Assembly: GCA_013289585.1 (NCBI GenBank)
Contig: JABCZR010000018.1
Location: forward strand, 1 to 64,000
Source: Acidobacteriota bacterium
Lineage (GTDB): Bacteria > Acidobacteriota > Terriglobia > Acidiferrales > UBA7541
Direction of reading: 5' to 3'
DNA length: 64,000 nt
Below the pieces are notes generated by a model that was not told the DNA's origin, searched no databases, and worked only from the letters and a program-made list of their open reading frames with translations. Made by a program: the position numbers and the translations under genes. Shown piece after piece: positions 37,725 to 46,046 of the stretch (position 1 is the stretch's first letter; every line of letters starts with the position of its first letter).

Positions 37725-38621
37725 CTAGTGTTGCACGGCGCGGTTGGCGTTGACGGCGGCGCCGATGATTCCCATTTCGTCGGAGGTGGGGATGAGTTCG
37801 AAGCGGCTGCCTTGCAGCGGACTCATCTTGACCATTTCGTGCAGCAACCTGTCCAGCAAGGCGAGATCGATGAACTTCACGTCCGGCCCGGTGATGAAAA
37901 ATGTTCCCGGGCCTTCCATGTGGATGTTGGTGGCGGTGGCAGCCGCCAACGCGCGGTGGCAAAGCATCAGAAATTCCGTACAGCGCGCATCGCCGGAGCG
38001 CGCATTTTCGAATACTTCTTCTGGTTCGAGGTCCAAAAAGCGCATGCGCATGGACCGGCGTCCGAGAATTCCTTCCAGGTGGCCCCTGCCACCGCATCCG
38101 CAAAAGTTCTCCTTGGGATCCAGAGTCACGACGGAATGACCGCCCTCCCAGATGCCTTCGCTGGAAGGATAGCGTCCGAACCCGATGCCATTTCCGAGGG
38201 TCCACACGCGCGTGAGTTTATTTAGCTTTCCCTGCGTCGCGGCGATTCCCGCGGCCATAACATCCGCGTCATTGAACACGCGAACCTGCGCCCCGGCAAG
38301 TTTTCCGCCCAGCGCGACGGACAATGCTGCCTGCAACGCAAACCCTTTTGCCTGCTGGAAGTTGGGCGAATCCTCCACCACGCCATCGCGAATGATTCCC
38401 GGAAAACCGATTCCAACAGCTTCGATCTTTTCTCCCCCTGCAATTTTTTCCACCTGGCCGCGAATGCAGTCCACGATGCCTTCCGCGGGCATCGATTGCA
38501 GTGGGTCGAGCGATTCCTTCTTTTGCGGGAAAATGCCAGGTGAGCCAAGGACCTTGTGACCTTCCACAAGGCCAACGGCGACGTGTTCCATCACGAGTAC
38601 ACCGACTGTCCTGCGCATCAT
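37725..38621 (-). CDS. ROK-family sugar kinase
   Basis: A 298-residue ASKHA-fold protein. GIGFPGIIRDG and FNDADVMAAG (catalytic Asp region) are visible, as are the zinc-type loop FCGCGGRGHLEG and TGPDVKF near the C-terminus. Unusually, the N-terminal phosphate-1 loop is MRRTVGVLVMEHVAVGLV and lacks the usual DIGGT consensus, so kinase activity is uncertain. The start has two ATG codons (38621, 38618) after AGGAG. No sugar transporter is close. Confidence 0.78.
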   Translation of the reverse strand: MMRRTVGVLVMEHVAVGLVEGHKVLGSPGIFPQKKESLDPLQSMPAEGIVDCIRGQVEKIAGGEKIEAVGIGFPGIIRDGVVEDSPNFQQAKGFALQAALSVALGGKLAGAQVRVFNDADVMAAGIAATQGKLNKLTRVWTLGNGIGFGRYPSSEGIWEGGHSVVTLDPKENFCGCGGRGHLEGILGRRSMRMRFLDLEPEEVFENARSGDARCTEFLMLCHRALAAATATNIHMEGPGTFFITGPDVKFIDLALLDRLLHEMVKMSPLQGSRFELIPTSDEMGIIGAAVNANRAVQH

Positions 38622-38679
38622 GCTCCTGCCAATCTCAGAGAATCAAAAACTTAACTCTCTACTCCCGACTCAGGCCTGA

Positions 38680-40068
38680 TTACGTCCTGACCAGTTTGTT
38701 GAGCCCATTAAACGCCGCGGCCTTGTAACATTCCGCCAGCGTCGGATAATTGAAAACCGTATCCACGAAATATTCCACGGTACCCTTCATCGCGAAAATC
38801 GCCTGCCCGATGTGCAATAGTTCCGAAGCGCCTTCTCCAATGATGTGTACGCCAAGCAAGTACTTGGTGGCGGGATCGAAGATAAGTTTCAGGCGGCCGG
38901 TGGTGTCACCGCGGATCTGGCCCCGGGCAATTTCACGAAAATAAGCCATTCCTACTTCGTAGGGCACGCCTTCGTCGGTGAGTTGTTCTTCGGTTTTTCC
39001 GATGAAGGAAATTTCGGGGATGGTGTAAATGCCGTAGGGATAATTCGCGCGATTCGAATTGGTCGGCATGCCGAATGCTCTTGCAGCGGCGATGCGGCCC
39101 TGCTCCATGGAGACGGAGCCGAGGCTGGGAAATCCAATCACGTCTCCGACGGCAAAAATGTGGGGTTGCTTCGTGCGGTAGTCTTCATCCACGGTAATCC
39201 TGCCGCGCGCGTCGGCTTCCAGTCCGCCAGCGGCAAGATTCAATTCGTCCACGTTACCTTGGCGGCCCACGGCGTATAAGAGCGCTTCGCCGGAGACTTT
39301 TTTCTTGCTCTTGAGATTGGCCACGACCAAGTGCTCGGGAGTTTCTTCGACGCTTTCGACTTCCTCGTTGAGGCGCAGCGTGACGCGGCGGTCCCGCAGA
39401 TGGTAGCAAAGCGCTTCCACCATTTCGGCATCGGCAAATTCAAGCAAGCGCGGACGTTTCTCGATCAACGTGACGCGCACGCCGAGCGTCGCAAACATGC
39501 AGGTGTACTCGACGCCGATCACTCCGCCGCCAACGACGATCATGGATTTTGGGATTTCGGGCATGCGAAGGATCTGATCGCTGTTGATGATGGTTTTGTC
39601 GTTAAAGGGGACCAAGGGGGAAACGGCGGGTTTCGTGCCCGTGGCGATGACGATATAGTCTCCCTCAAGTTCGGATTGGCCCCGCGAGCCTGCCACATGC
39701 ATGTGGTGCGGATCGATAAAGCTGGCAGTTCCCGTCAGGACGTCGATGCCGTTGCGGGAAAGCTGGGCGCGAATCACATCGATTTCGGTCTTGATCACAT
39801 TGAGCGCGCGGAAGGATAGGTCGGCCATGGTGATCGGTTCCTTCACGCGATAGTTGACGCCGTAAATGCTCTGATATTGATAGCCGGAAAGATGCAGGAC
39901 CGCTTCGCGGATGGTTTTGCTGGGGATGGTGCCGGTGTTGACGGCGGTTCCGCCGATTACTTCCAGTTTTTCAATGAGCGCGGCTCGTTTTCCAAACTTC
40001 GCCGCCTGGATTGCGGCGCGCTGCCCACCGGGTCCGGAACCCACGACGATAAGATCGTACTTTTCCAT
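38680..40068 (-). CDS. sthA: Soluble pyridine nucleotide transhydrogenase-like flavoprotein
   Basis: A 462-residue FAD protein. FAD motif VVGSGPGGQRAA, then VIGGTAVNTGTIPSKTIRE, where the disulfide Cys pair of lipoamide dehydrogenase is absent. NAD motif VVGGGVIGVEYTCMFATLG, FAVGDVIG, and C-terminal HIIGEGASELLHIG complete the fold. It fits the Si-specific NAD(P) transhydrogenase group, which balances NADH and NADPH, but differs from E. coli SthA in lacking the single Cys too. It is divergent from the MBL gene. Confidence 0.85.
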   Translation of the reverse strand: MEKYDLIVVGSGPGGQRAAIQAAKFGKRAALIEKLEVIGGTAVNTGTIPSKTIREAVLHLSGYQYQSIYGVNYRVKEPITMADLSFRALNVIKTEIDVIRAQLSRNGIDVLTGTASFIDPHHMHVAGSRGQSELEGDYIVIATGTKPAVSPLVPFNDKTIINSDQILRMPEIPKSMIVVGGGVIGVEYTCMFATLGVRVTLIEKRPRLLEFADAEMVEALCYHLRDRRVTLRLNEEVESVEETPEHLVVANLKSKKKVSGEALLYAVGRQGNVDELNLAAGGLEADARGRITVDEDYRTKQPHIFAVGDVIGFPSLGSVSMEQGRIAAARAFGMPTNSNRANYPYGIYTIPEISFIGKTEEQLTDEGVPYEVGMAYFREIARGQIRGDTTGRLKLIFDPATKYLLGVHIIGEGASELLHIGQAIFAMKGTVEYFVDTVFNYPTLAECYKAAAFNGLNKLVRT

Positions 40069-40200
40069 AGTGCGCGGCGGGAGTATATCACCGTTACAAT
40101 CGGGGAGTCTGTGTTGACGGGCGCCGCGCGCTCTGCCATGATTCTGAAAATTTGTTTTGTGGCTGGATTGCGCGAAGAAGTTTGGGAGAAAACGATCGGC

Positions 40201-41004
40201 TTGCGGGTATCCATACTGGCGTCGGGCAGCTCGGGGAATATCACGTTACTCGAGACGGAGCGCACCCGACTCCTCGTGGATTGCGGACTCGGCAAGCGCG
40301 AAACTTTAGCCCGCCTGGCTGCTGCTGGAAGGACCGTCGAGCGCCTCGACGGCATCCTCATTACTCACGAGCACACGGACCATTGCAACGGGTTGCCGCA
40401 AATGCTCGGCCTGTGGAAAGCGCCGTTGTACGTCACCGAACCCACGATGGGGGCGATGCAGCGCACCCTGCCGGAAACTTTGGGCAAGCGGCTGAACCGC
40501 GTGGAAACGATTCAGCCCGGGCAACATTTCATGATTGGCGATATTGATGTGCATGCGTTTGCGATTCCGCATGACGCCGCCGATCCCATCGGTTTTACGT
40601 TCCGTTCGAATGGCGCGAAAATGGCGATCGTGACGGATCTCGGTTACATGCCGGAGCTGGTCAAAGTTCATTTGCGCGGCGCAAACTGTCTGGTGCTGGA
40701 ATCCAATCATGATCTGGACATGCTGAAAGTGGGGCCATATCCGTGGGTAGTCAAGCAGCGAGTCCTCAGCCGCACCGGGCATCTTTCGAATCACGCGGTC
40801 AGCGAATACTTATGCGATCCCGATGGCTTCGATGCGATTGCGCGTTACCTGGTGCTCGCGCACGTCTCGCAGGAAAATAACAACCCCGATCTCGTGCGAC
40901 TGTCGGCCGAAGAAGCGCTGAACCGCCGGCCAGCGGAATGTTCTTTTACCGGGGAACTCCTCGTGGCGTCCCAGCACGTTCCGCTGAAGTCGCTCGAGCT
41001 GTAG
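40201..41004 (+). CDS. MBL-fold metallohydrolase, YycJ/WalJ-like
   Basis: A 267-residue beta-lactamase-fold hydrolase. SILASGSSGNITLLE begins the conserved part; the metal motif is THEHTDHCNGLPQ, with VTDLGYMP, SNHDLDMLK and HVSQENNNP downstream, typical of YycJ-like proteins, which are linked to cell wall signalling and DNA repair. The start is uncertain: TTG 40201 matches the usual N-terminus and has GGGAG upstream; ATG 40138 would add 21 residues. It lies upstream of the lysine-riboswitch leader. Confidence 0.88.
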   Translation: MRVSILASGSSGNITLLETERTRLLVDCGLGKRETLARLAAAGRTVERLDGILITHEHTDHCNGLPQMLGLWKAPLYVTEPTMGAMQRTLPETLGKRLNRVETIQPGQHFMIGDIDVHAFAIPHDAADPIGFTFRSNGAKMAIVTDLGYMPELVKVHLRGANCLVLESNHDLDMLKVGPYPWVVKQRVLSRTGHLSNHAVSEYLCDPDGFDAIARYLVLAHVSQENNNPDLVRLSAEEALNRRPAECSFTGELLVASQHVPLKSLEL

Positions 41005-41069
41005 ATTTATTTCGATTTGTTCCATTCGAAATCCCGTTCGCTTTTTCCGCGGCGTTCCCTTAAACTCAA

Positions 41070-41300
41070 TGTGTCTTGGTAGAGGTGCGGAGGCCATGAG
41101 TAGCCGGGCGAGCAATTCCGAGCAGCTTCGGACGCCCGTGCAAAAGGGGCACTTTTTCGACCGGTAAGGTCGAGAGCAACGAAATGTTGTCCGCCGAAAT
41201 CGCAGCGGCAGCTGAAACCGCGGCGGTTGGGGGCCAGGTACAAGACCTGTCCACTGTCGTCCGAAAAATGCCGGCCGGTACGCGGCCGCGTGAGAGACGG
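41070..41300 (+). promoter_or_regulatory. Lysine riboswitch (L box) in the leader of the dap operon
   Basis: The conserved landmarks appear in order: AGAGGTGCGGAGG and ATGAGTAG (41081-41104 region), a hairpin closed by CGGGCG/CGCCCG, GCCGAAAT, GGTTGGGGG (41225-41234) and CCACTGTCG (41251-41259). Order and spacing match lysine riboswitches such as that of Thermotoga maritima as I recall it. P1 would pair GTCT upstream with AGAC near 41295. A following helix made of GAGGC and two alternative GCCTC copies (about 41312-41340) may be the expression platform. The downstream genes make lysine, which supports the call. Confidence 0.82.
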
Positions 41301-41388
41301 ATGAAGCGCTATCGAGAGGCAGTGGCCTCGAGTTGAAGCCTCGTGGTTCCTTCCTTTCGTTTCGCTCCTCCAGAAAAACCGGAATCGA

Positions 41389-42411
41389 ATGAATGTTTTC
41401 GAGCTAACGCGCGCACTCGTGGACATGGAGTCCATCACCAACCACGAAAAAAATGTGGGCGACTACGTTTTCGCGCACGTGTCGACGCTTGCCTCGCGCT
41501 ACGGCGGCCAGATTGAGCGGATGCCCGTCGAGCCTAATCGCGACAATCTATTTGCATGCTGGGGCGAGCCGTTGGTCACGCTTTCGACGCATATGGACAC
41601 GGTGCCGCCATTCTTCGCGTCCCTCGAGGACGGGGAATTTATTTGGGGGCGCGGATCGTGCGACGCAAAGGGCATCGTCGCGGCGATGGTTGCGGCGGCG
41701 GAAAACCTGCTCGGCGCCGGTACCCGGAATTTTGGTTTGCTTTTTGTCGTCGGCGAAGAACGCAACAGCGCGGGAGCGAGAGCTGCCGCGTCGAATCCTC
41801 GAGGCTCACGATTTCTCATTAATGGGGAGCCCACGGAGAACCGGCTGGCGCTTGGCTGCAAAGGTGCGCTGCGGTACGAGATTACGACACGAGGCAAGCT
41901 CGCGCACTCGGCTTATCCCGAGCTGGGGCATTCGGCGATCCACACTTTGCTCGATGTGCTCGACGATATTCGAAAGATCCCACTGCCGGAAGATGTTTTG
42001 CTCGGCCGAAGCACGATGAATATCGGGACGATCGAGGGCGGCCGAGCGCCGAACGTAGTTGCGGATCTTGCTGGGGCGGAGATCATGTTTCGAACGGTGG
42101 GCGATCCTGGCGGGACTCGCGAAGCGGTTTCCAAGGCAACCGCGGACCGCGCGGAAGCCCGCGAGGTGCTGCACACGCCGGCGGTGCAATTGGCAAAGTT
42201 CGAAGGTTTACCCACAACGATTGTGGCGTTCACGACGGACATTCCGACGTTTCATGGCGCCTGGGGAGAGCCGTTTCTGATTGGTCCCGGCAGCATCCAC
42301 GTGGCGCACACTTCGGAAGAGCGGATTTCAAAGAAAGAATTGTCGGAAGCGGTTGAGATTTACGCGCGGATGGTTGTGCAGCTCCTGGCGAACGGGCGGT
42401 GCGAAGCATGA
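41389..42411 (+). CDS. dapE: Succinyl-diaminopimelate desuccinylase-like M20 peptidase
   Basis: A 340-residue di-zinc enzyme, probably removing succinate from N-succinyl-LL-diaminopimelate. Metal and catalytic residues are in STHMDTVPP, GRGSCDAKG, GEERNSAGA, NGEPTE and the C-terminal HTSEERISK. Other M20 members (acetylornithine deacetylase, carboxypeptidases) look similar; the operon makes dapE most likely. Its stop overlaps dapB by 4 bp. Confidence 0.82.
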   Translation: MNVFELTRALVDMESITNHEKNVGDYVFAHVSTLASRYGGQIERMPVEPNRDNLFACWGEPLVTLSTHMDTVPPFFASLEDGEFIWGRGSCDAKGIVAAMVAAAENLLGAGTRNFGLLFVVGEERNSAGARAAASNPRGSRFLINGEPTENRLALGCKGALRYEITTRGKLAHSAYPELGHSAIHTLLDVLDDIRKIPLPEDVLLGRSTMNIGTIEGGRAPNVVADLAGAEIMFRTVGDPGGTREAVSKATADRAEAREVLHTPAVQLAKFEGLPTTIVAFTTDIPTFHGAWGEPFLIGPGSIHVAHTSEERISKKELSEAVEIYARMVVQLLANGRCEA

Positions 42412-43109
42412 GCCGAGGTCTTGCGATTGTGGGACATGGAAAGATGGGGCGGCTGATTGAACAGTTTGCGCCCGAGTACGGATTCGATGTGCGGGCAAAA
42501 TTCAGCCGCGCGGATAACCTGCATGTCGCTGCGATCAGTAGAGAATCCTTGCGTGGCGTTGATGTAGCGGTGGAATTCACAACCCCCGATGCCGCGCCGG
42601 ACAATCTGCGACGACTGGCTTCGCTTGGAATCAATTCGGTGTGCGGCACGACAGGCTGGTTCGAACATCTCCCGGCGGTCAAGGAATCCGTTCTTGCTGC
42701 CGGCACTGCACTGGCCTATAGCGCCAATTTCTCCGTGGGCGTCAACATTTTTATTCAGACGGTCACACTCGCCGCTTCGCTGTTCGCTAAATATCCAGAG
42801 TACGAAGCCTGGGGCTGGGAGATGCATCACTCCGCAAAAAAGGACGCGCCTTCCGGGACGCTGAAGAAACTTGCCGAAGAAATCCGGGCCTCCGGTTATG
42901 AACGGACACTCACGTTGACTGCAAATCGCGCGGGATCGCATCCAGGCACGCACGAAATCGGATTCGATTCCGGCGCGGACACGATCACGCTGCGGCACAC
43001 GGCGCGGAACCGCGAAGGGTTTGCGCGCGGGGCGCTGCAGGCGGCGCGATGGGCCATCGGCAAGCGCGGCGTGTACGAATTTCGCGAGATTCTGGGTGAA
43101 TTGGGGTAA
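42408..43109 (+). CDS. dapB: 4-hydroxy-tetrahydrodipicolinate reductase
   Basis: A 233-residue reductase for the second step after aspartate semialdehyde. The NAD(P) loop is LAIVGHGKMGRL, FTTPDAAPDNL and CGTTGWFEHLP follow, ANFSVGVN is present, and the catalytic EMHHSAKKDAPSGT with the His-His and Lys is intact. The 4-bp ATGA overlap with dapE fixes the start at 42408. It is shorter than E. coli DapB (273 residues) because loops are short. Confidence 0.94.
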   Translation: MSRGLAIVGHGKMGRLIEQFAPEYGFDVRAKFSRADNLHVAAISRESLRGVDVAVEFTTPDAAPDNLRRLASLGINSVCGTTGWFEHLPAVKESVLAAGTALAYSANFSVGVNIFIQTVTLAASLFAKYPEYEAWGWEMHHSAKKDAPSGTLKKLAEEIRASGYERTLTLTANRAGSHPGTHEIGFDSGADTITLRHTARNREGFARGALQAARWAIGKRGVYEFREILGELG

Positions 43110-43203
43110 CGAATCTTGTTGAAAGAAAGCTGGCTGGAGAAATTCGGGATTCAGTGATTTTCATTTTCGGCGGTTGAAATTCGATCCAGCAAGGAGAATC
43201 GCA

Positions 43204-44106
43204 ATGTTTACCGGCACGGGCACCGCGCTTGTCACTCCGTTTCGAATGGACGGTTCGCTCGACGAACCGACGCTGCGGCGATTAGTCGAGAGGCAGATCG
43301 AAGCGGGAGTCGAATTCCTGGTTCCTTGCGGAACGACGGGGGAGAGCCCAACGCTTTCGCGTGAAGAGCATCTCCGCATTGTGGAGATCACGGTGGAGAT
43401 TGCGAGGGGAAAGGTTCCCATCCTAGGCGGCGCTGGCGGGTACAACACTGCCGAAGTACTTGCGCTGGCGCGCGAGCTTGCTGGGATTGGAGTGGATGGG
43501 ATTCTGTCTGTCACTCCTTATTACAACAAGCCTACGCAGGAAGGACTGTTCCAGCACTATCGCGCGATTGCCAAGGCGATATCGCTGCCGGTCATACTTT
43601 ATAGCGTGCAGGGCCGCACTGGTGTGAACATCGAGCCCGCAACAGTGAAGCGGCTGGCGCAGATCGAAAACATCGTGGGGATCAAGGAAGCGTCGGCCAA
43701 CGTTTCGCAGATGGCTGCAATTCTGAACGCGGTTCCAGACGAATTCATAGTTCTCTCCGGAGACGATGCCATCACGCTGCCGGTTATTTCGCTGGGCGGG
43801 AGGGGAGTGATCTCGGTGGTATCGAACGAGATTCCCGCAGAGATGTCGCGGCTCACGCGCGCGGCGTTGCAGGGAGATTTCCAGACGGCGCGCGAGATAC
43901 ACCGGCGATTTCATCCGCTGATGGAAATCAATTTCGTGGAGTCGAATCCCATTCCGGTGAAGGCCGCGATGGCGGAGATGGGGTTGCTCGAGCCCGCGTG
44001 GCGCTTGCCGCTGGTGGCGCCGAAGGCGGAGAATCGAGCGCGCGTCCGGGAAGTTCTGGAATCGCTGGATCTTGCGCAGAGGGTTCATGCTGCCAACGCA
44101 AATTGA
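43204..44106 (+). CDS. dapA: 4-hydroxy-tetrahydrodipicolinate synthase
   Basis: A 300-residue aldolase joining pyruvate and aspartate semialdehyde. Motifs are GTGTALVTPF at the start, PCGTTGESPTLSREEH, VTPYYNKP, the Tyr in LYSVQGRTG (the usual NVPGRT is SVQGRT here) and the Schiff-base Lys in GIKEASAN. The start ATG 43204 follows AAGGAG. Its 3' end overlaps the start of dapD by 20 bp. Confidence 0.95.
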   Translation: MFTGTGTALVTPFRMDGSLDEPTLRRLVERQIEAGVEFLVPCGTTGESPTLSREEHLRIVEITVEIARGKVPILGGAGGYNTAEVLALARELAGIGVDGILSVTPYYNKPTQEGLFQHYRAIAKAISLPVILYSVQGRTGVNIEPATVKRLAQIENIVGIKEASANVSQMAAILNAVPDEFIVLSGDDAITLPVISLGGRGVISVVSNEIPAEMSRLTRAALQGDFQTAREIHRRFHPLMEINFVESNPIPVKAAMAEMGLLEPAWRLPLVAPKAENRARVREVLESLDLAQRVHAANAN

Positions 44107-44926
44107 GCGCTTGTTCGATGAAGCGCCCGCTCACTATGAGGAGGAACACTTCTGGCTATTCCGAGACTTCAAAGCGGGATTGAACCGGGGAGAAATTCGC
44201 GCGGCGGAGCCGGACGCCACGATGAAGTCCGGCTGGCGCGCGAACGCCTGGGTCAAGAAGGGAATACTTCTTGGTTTTCGAATGGGGGCGATCGCGGACA
44301 TGTCCGTCGATGCGACGAAGCAGCCTTTTTTCGACAAGTCTACTTATCCCGTTCGCGCTTTTACGGCGGGAGATGGCGTTCGCATTGTTCCGGGCGGGTC
44401 CAGCGTTCGCGATGGGAGCTACGTCGGGCGAGGTGTCATTTGTATGCCGCCGATGTTTGTAAATGTTGGAGCTTACGTTGGTGAAGGGACGATGATCGAT
44501 TCGCACGCGCTGGTGGGGAGTTGCGCACAGATTGGACGCAACTGCCATATTTCGGCAGGGACTCAGATCGGCGGCGTTCTTGAGCCGGTCGGAGCGCTGC
44601 CAGTCATTATTGAAGACGAAGTTTTGGCAGGTGGGAATTCCGGAGTGTATGAAGGGACGGTCGTAAAGCGCCGCGCGGTGCTGGGCACGGGGACGATTCT
44701 CAATCGGTCGATCCCAGTTTACGATTTGGTTCGCGACATGCTTTACAACGCGACGGAGACCGAGCCGTTGGTCATCCCGGAAGATGCGATTGTGGTGCCA
44801 GGTTCGCGGGCGGTCACCCATCCTTCGGGAGCAAAATGGGGGCTTTCGCTGCAGGCGGCAGTGATTGTGAAGTATCGGGATGCCAAGACGGACGCGCGCG
44901 TGCAGCTCGAAGATCTCTTGCGCTAG
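44087..44926 (+). CDS. dapD: Tetrahydrodipicolinate N-succinyltransferase
   Basis: A 279-residue left-handed beta-helix acyltransferase that makes the succinylated intermediate processed by DapE. The hexapeptide repeats are visible from GVRIVPGGSSVRDGSYVGRG to VGAYVGEGTMIDSHALVGSCAQIG, with SAGTQIGGVLEPVGA and AGGNSGVYEGTVV following. Its presence sets the succinylase branch. A 10-bp palindrome GCGCTAGCGC (44920-44929) covers the stop. The convergent HEAT gene ends 4 bp further on. Confidence 0.93.
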   Translation: MLPTQIERLFDEAPAHYEEEHFWLFRDFKAGLNRGEIRAAEPDATMKSGWRANAWVKKGILLGFRMGAIADMSVDATKQPFFDKSTYPVRAFTAGDGVRIVPGGSSVRDGSYVGRGVICMPPMFVNVGAYVGEGTMIDSHALVGSCAQIGRNCHISAGTQIGGVLEPVGALPVIIEDEVLAGGNSGVYEGTVVKRRAVLGTGTILNRSIPVYDLVRDMLYNATETEPLVIPEDAIVVPGSRAVTHPSGAKWGLSLQAAVIVKYRDAKTDARVQLEDLLR

Positions 44927-44930
44927 CGCG

Positions 44931-46046
44931 TTACTGCGTCAATACTTTTTCGAAAAAGTCCAGCGCTCGGCGATCGTGGGATTGGCCGAGCCAGAACATG
45001 GCCTGCTTTCGAACTTCGGGGTTGCGGTTGGTCTGGGCGACTTCGATCAATTTCGGGACACCTTCTTCTCGGGGCAGTTGACTCAACGCAAAGACGGCCT
45101 TCTTTTTCACTTCGGTGTCCGGATCGTTTTCGATGGCGCCGGCAATTGTGCCGACAGCTTTTTGCCCGGCTTTTTGCGCGAGCCAAAAGAGCGCCTGGCC
45201 GCGCACGTGGGCGCTCGCGTCATCGTGGGCCATTCGAATCATTTCGTCGATGGCTCCGGGTTCATGGCTGACGTAGAGCGCAAAGGCCACTTGCGCGCGC
45301 ACGTCGGAGCAGGGATCGGTTTTCGCCATTCGCAGCAAGAGGTTCAATCCTGCTTTGCCGCGCGCCGCGCCCATCCAGAATGAGGCCTGCCTCCGCAGCG
45401 CTTCTTTTTGATCGGGTGCGACGAAGGATTCGAGAGCACGGTCAGCCGACGCATCGGCGTGGAGCGCAATCGCGGTCAACGCTCCGTTGCCGAGCCCGTG
45501 GTCACCGTGACCTTCGAACGCCGCTCCGTGGACGAAAGTATCGAGTAATGCCACGCTTTCCGCAGGCTTGACACTAGTCAGCCAGACAAAGGGCAATCCG
45601 CCTGCGTCGAGCGTGCAATTTTGCGAGGCGACTCGAATCTTCACTACCTGCTTTGTTTCGAGGCGGAGGAGCACGACGAGCTGCCGCGCGCCTTCGAGTT
45701 TTATGGTGCCGCTCTTTTGCGGCCTGCCGGTTACTCTGTCATGGTCATTTTCGAGATTGCAGGTTCCGCAGCTTCCGTCATCGTGATAATTGCCGCAGCA
45801 CGCGTTGTGCTCACCGGGAATTTGATCAACGCTGTAGCCAATCCATTCCGGCTTGTCGGCTTTTGCGGCGAGTTCGCGGAAGGTTGCGTCGAGACTGCTC
45901 GTTACGGAGCGCGTTTCGAGCTCTGCGTTATCGATACGCGGCATATCGGTTGCCTGCTGTGCGCTCTGCGCGGTGGCGGTCAGCATCACTGCAAGCACAA
46001 ACTGCCCAATCAGGATTGTTCGCAGGGTTTGCACGTTGCGCCTCAC
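44931..46046 (-). CDS. Exported HEAT-repeat protein (operon gene 4)
   Basis: A 371-residue protein starting at GTG 46046, which overlaps the stop of the preceding gene by 4 bp. A signal peptide (RTILIGQFVLAVMLTATAQS) predicts export. Residues ~60-135 hold a Cys/His cluster, EHNACCGNYHDDGSCGTC, that may bind metal. The second half has four or five HEAT units such as RQASFWMGAARG, VRGQALFWLAQK and VRKQAMFWLGQS. HEAT repeats usually bind proteins. Function unknown; the last gene of the sigma/anti-sigma operon. Confidence 0.82.
   Translation of the reverse strand: MRRNVQTLRTILIGQFVLAVMLTATAQSAQQATDMPRIDNAELETRSVTSSLDATFRELAAKADKPEWIGYSVDQIPGEHNACCGNYHDDGSCGTCNLENDHDRVTGRPQKSGTIKLEGARQLVVLLRLETKQVVKIRVASQNCTLDAGGLPFVWLTSVKPAESVALLDTFVHGAAFEGHGDHGLGNGALTAIALHADASADRALESFVAPDQKEALRRQASFWMGAARGKAGLNLLLRMAKTDPCSDVRAQVAFALYVSHEPGAIDEMIRMAHDDASAHVRGQALFWLAQKAGQKAVGTIAGAIENDPDTEVKKKAVFALSQLPREEGVPKLIEVAQTNRNPEVRKQAMFWLGQSHDRRALDFFEKVLTQ

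Noticed and set aside
41007-41441. 144-codon minus-strand frame over the riboswitch
   Set aside because: It is the complement of a structured leader and runs into dapE antisense; no domain is visible.
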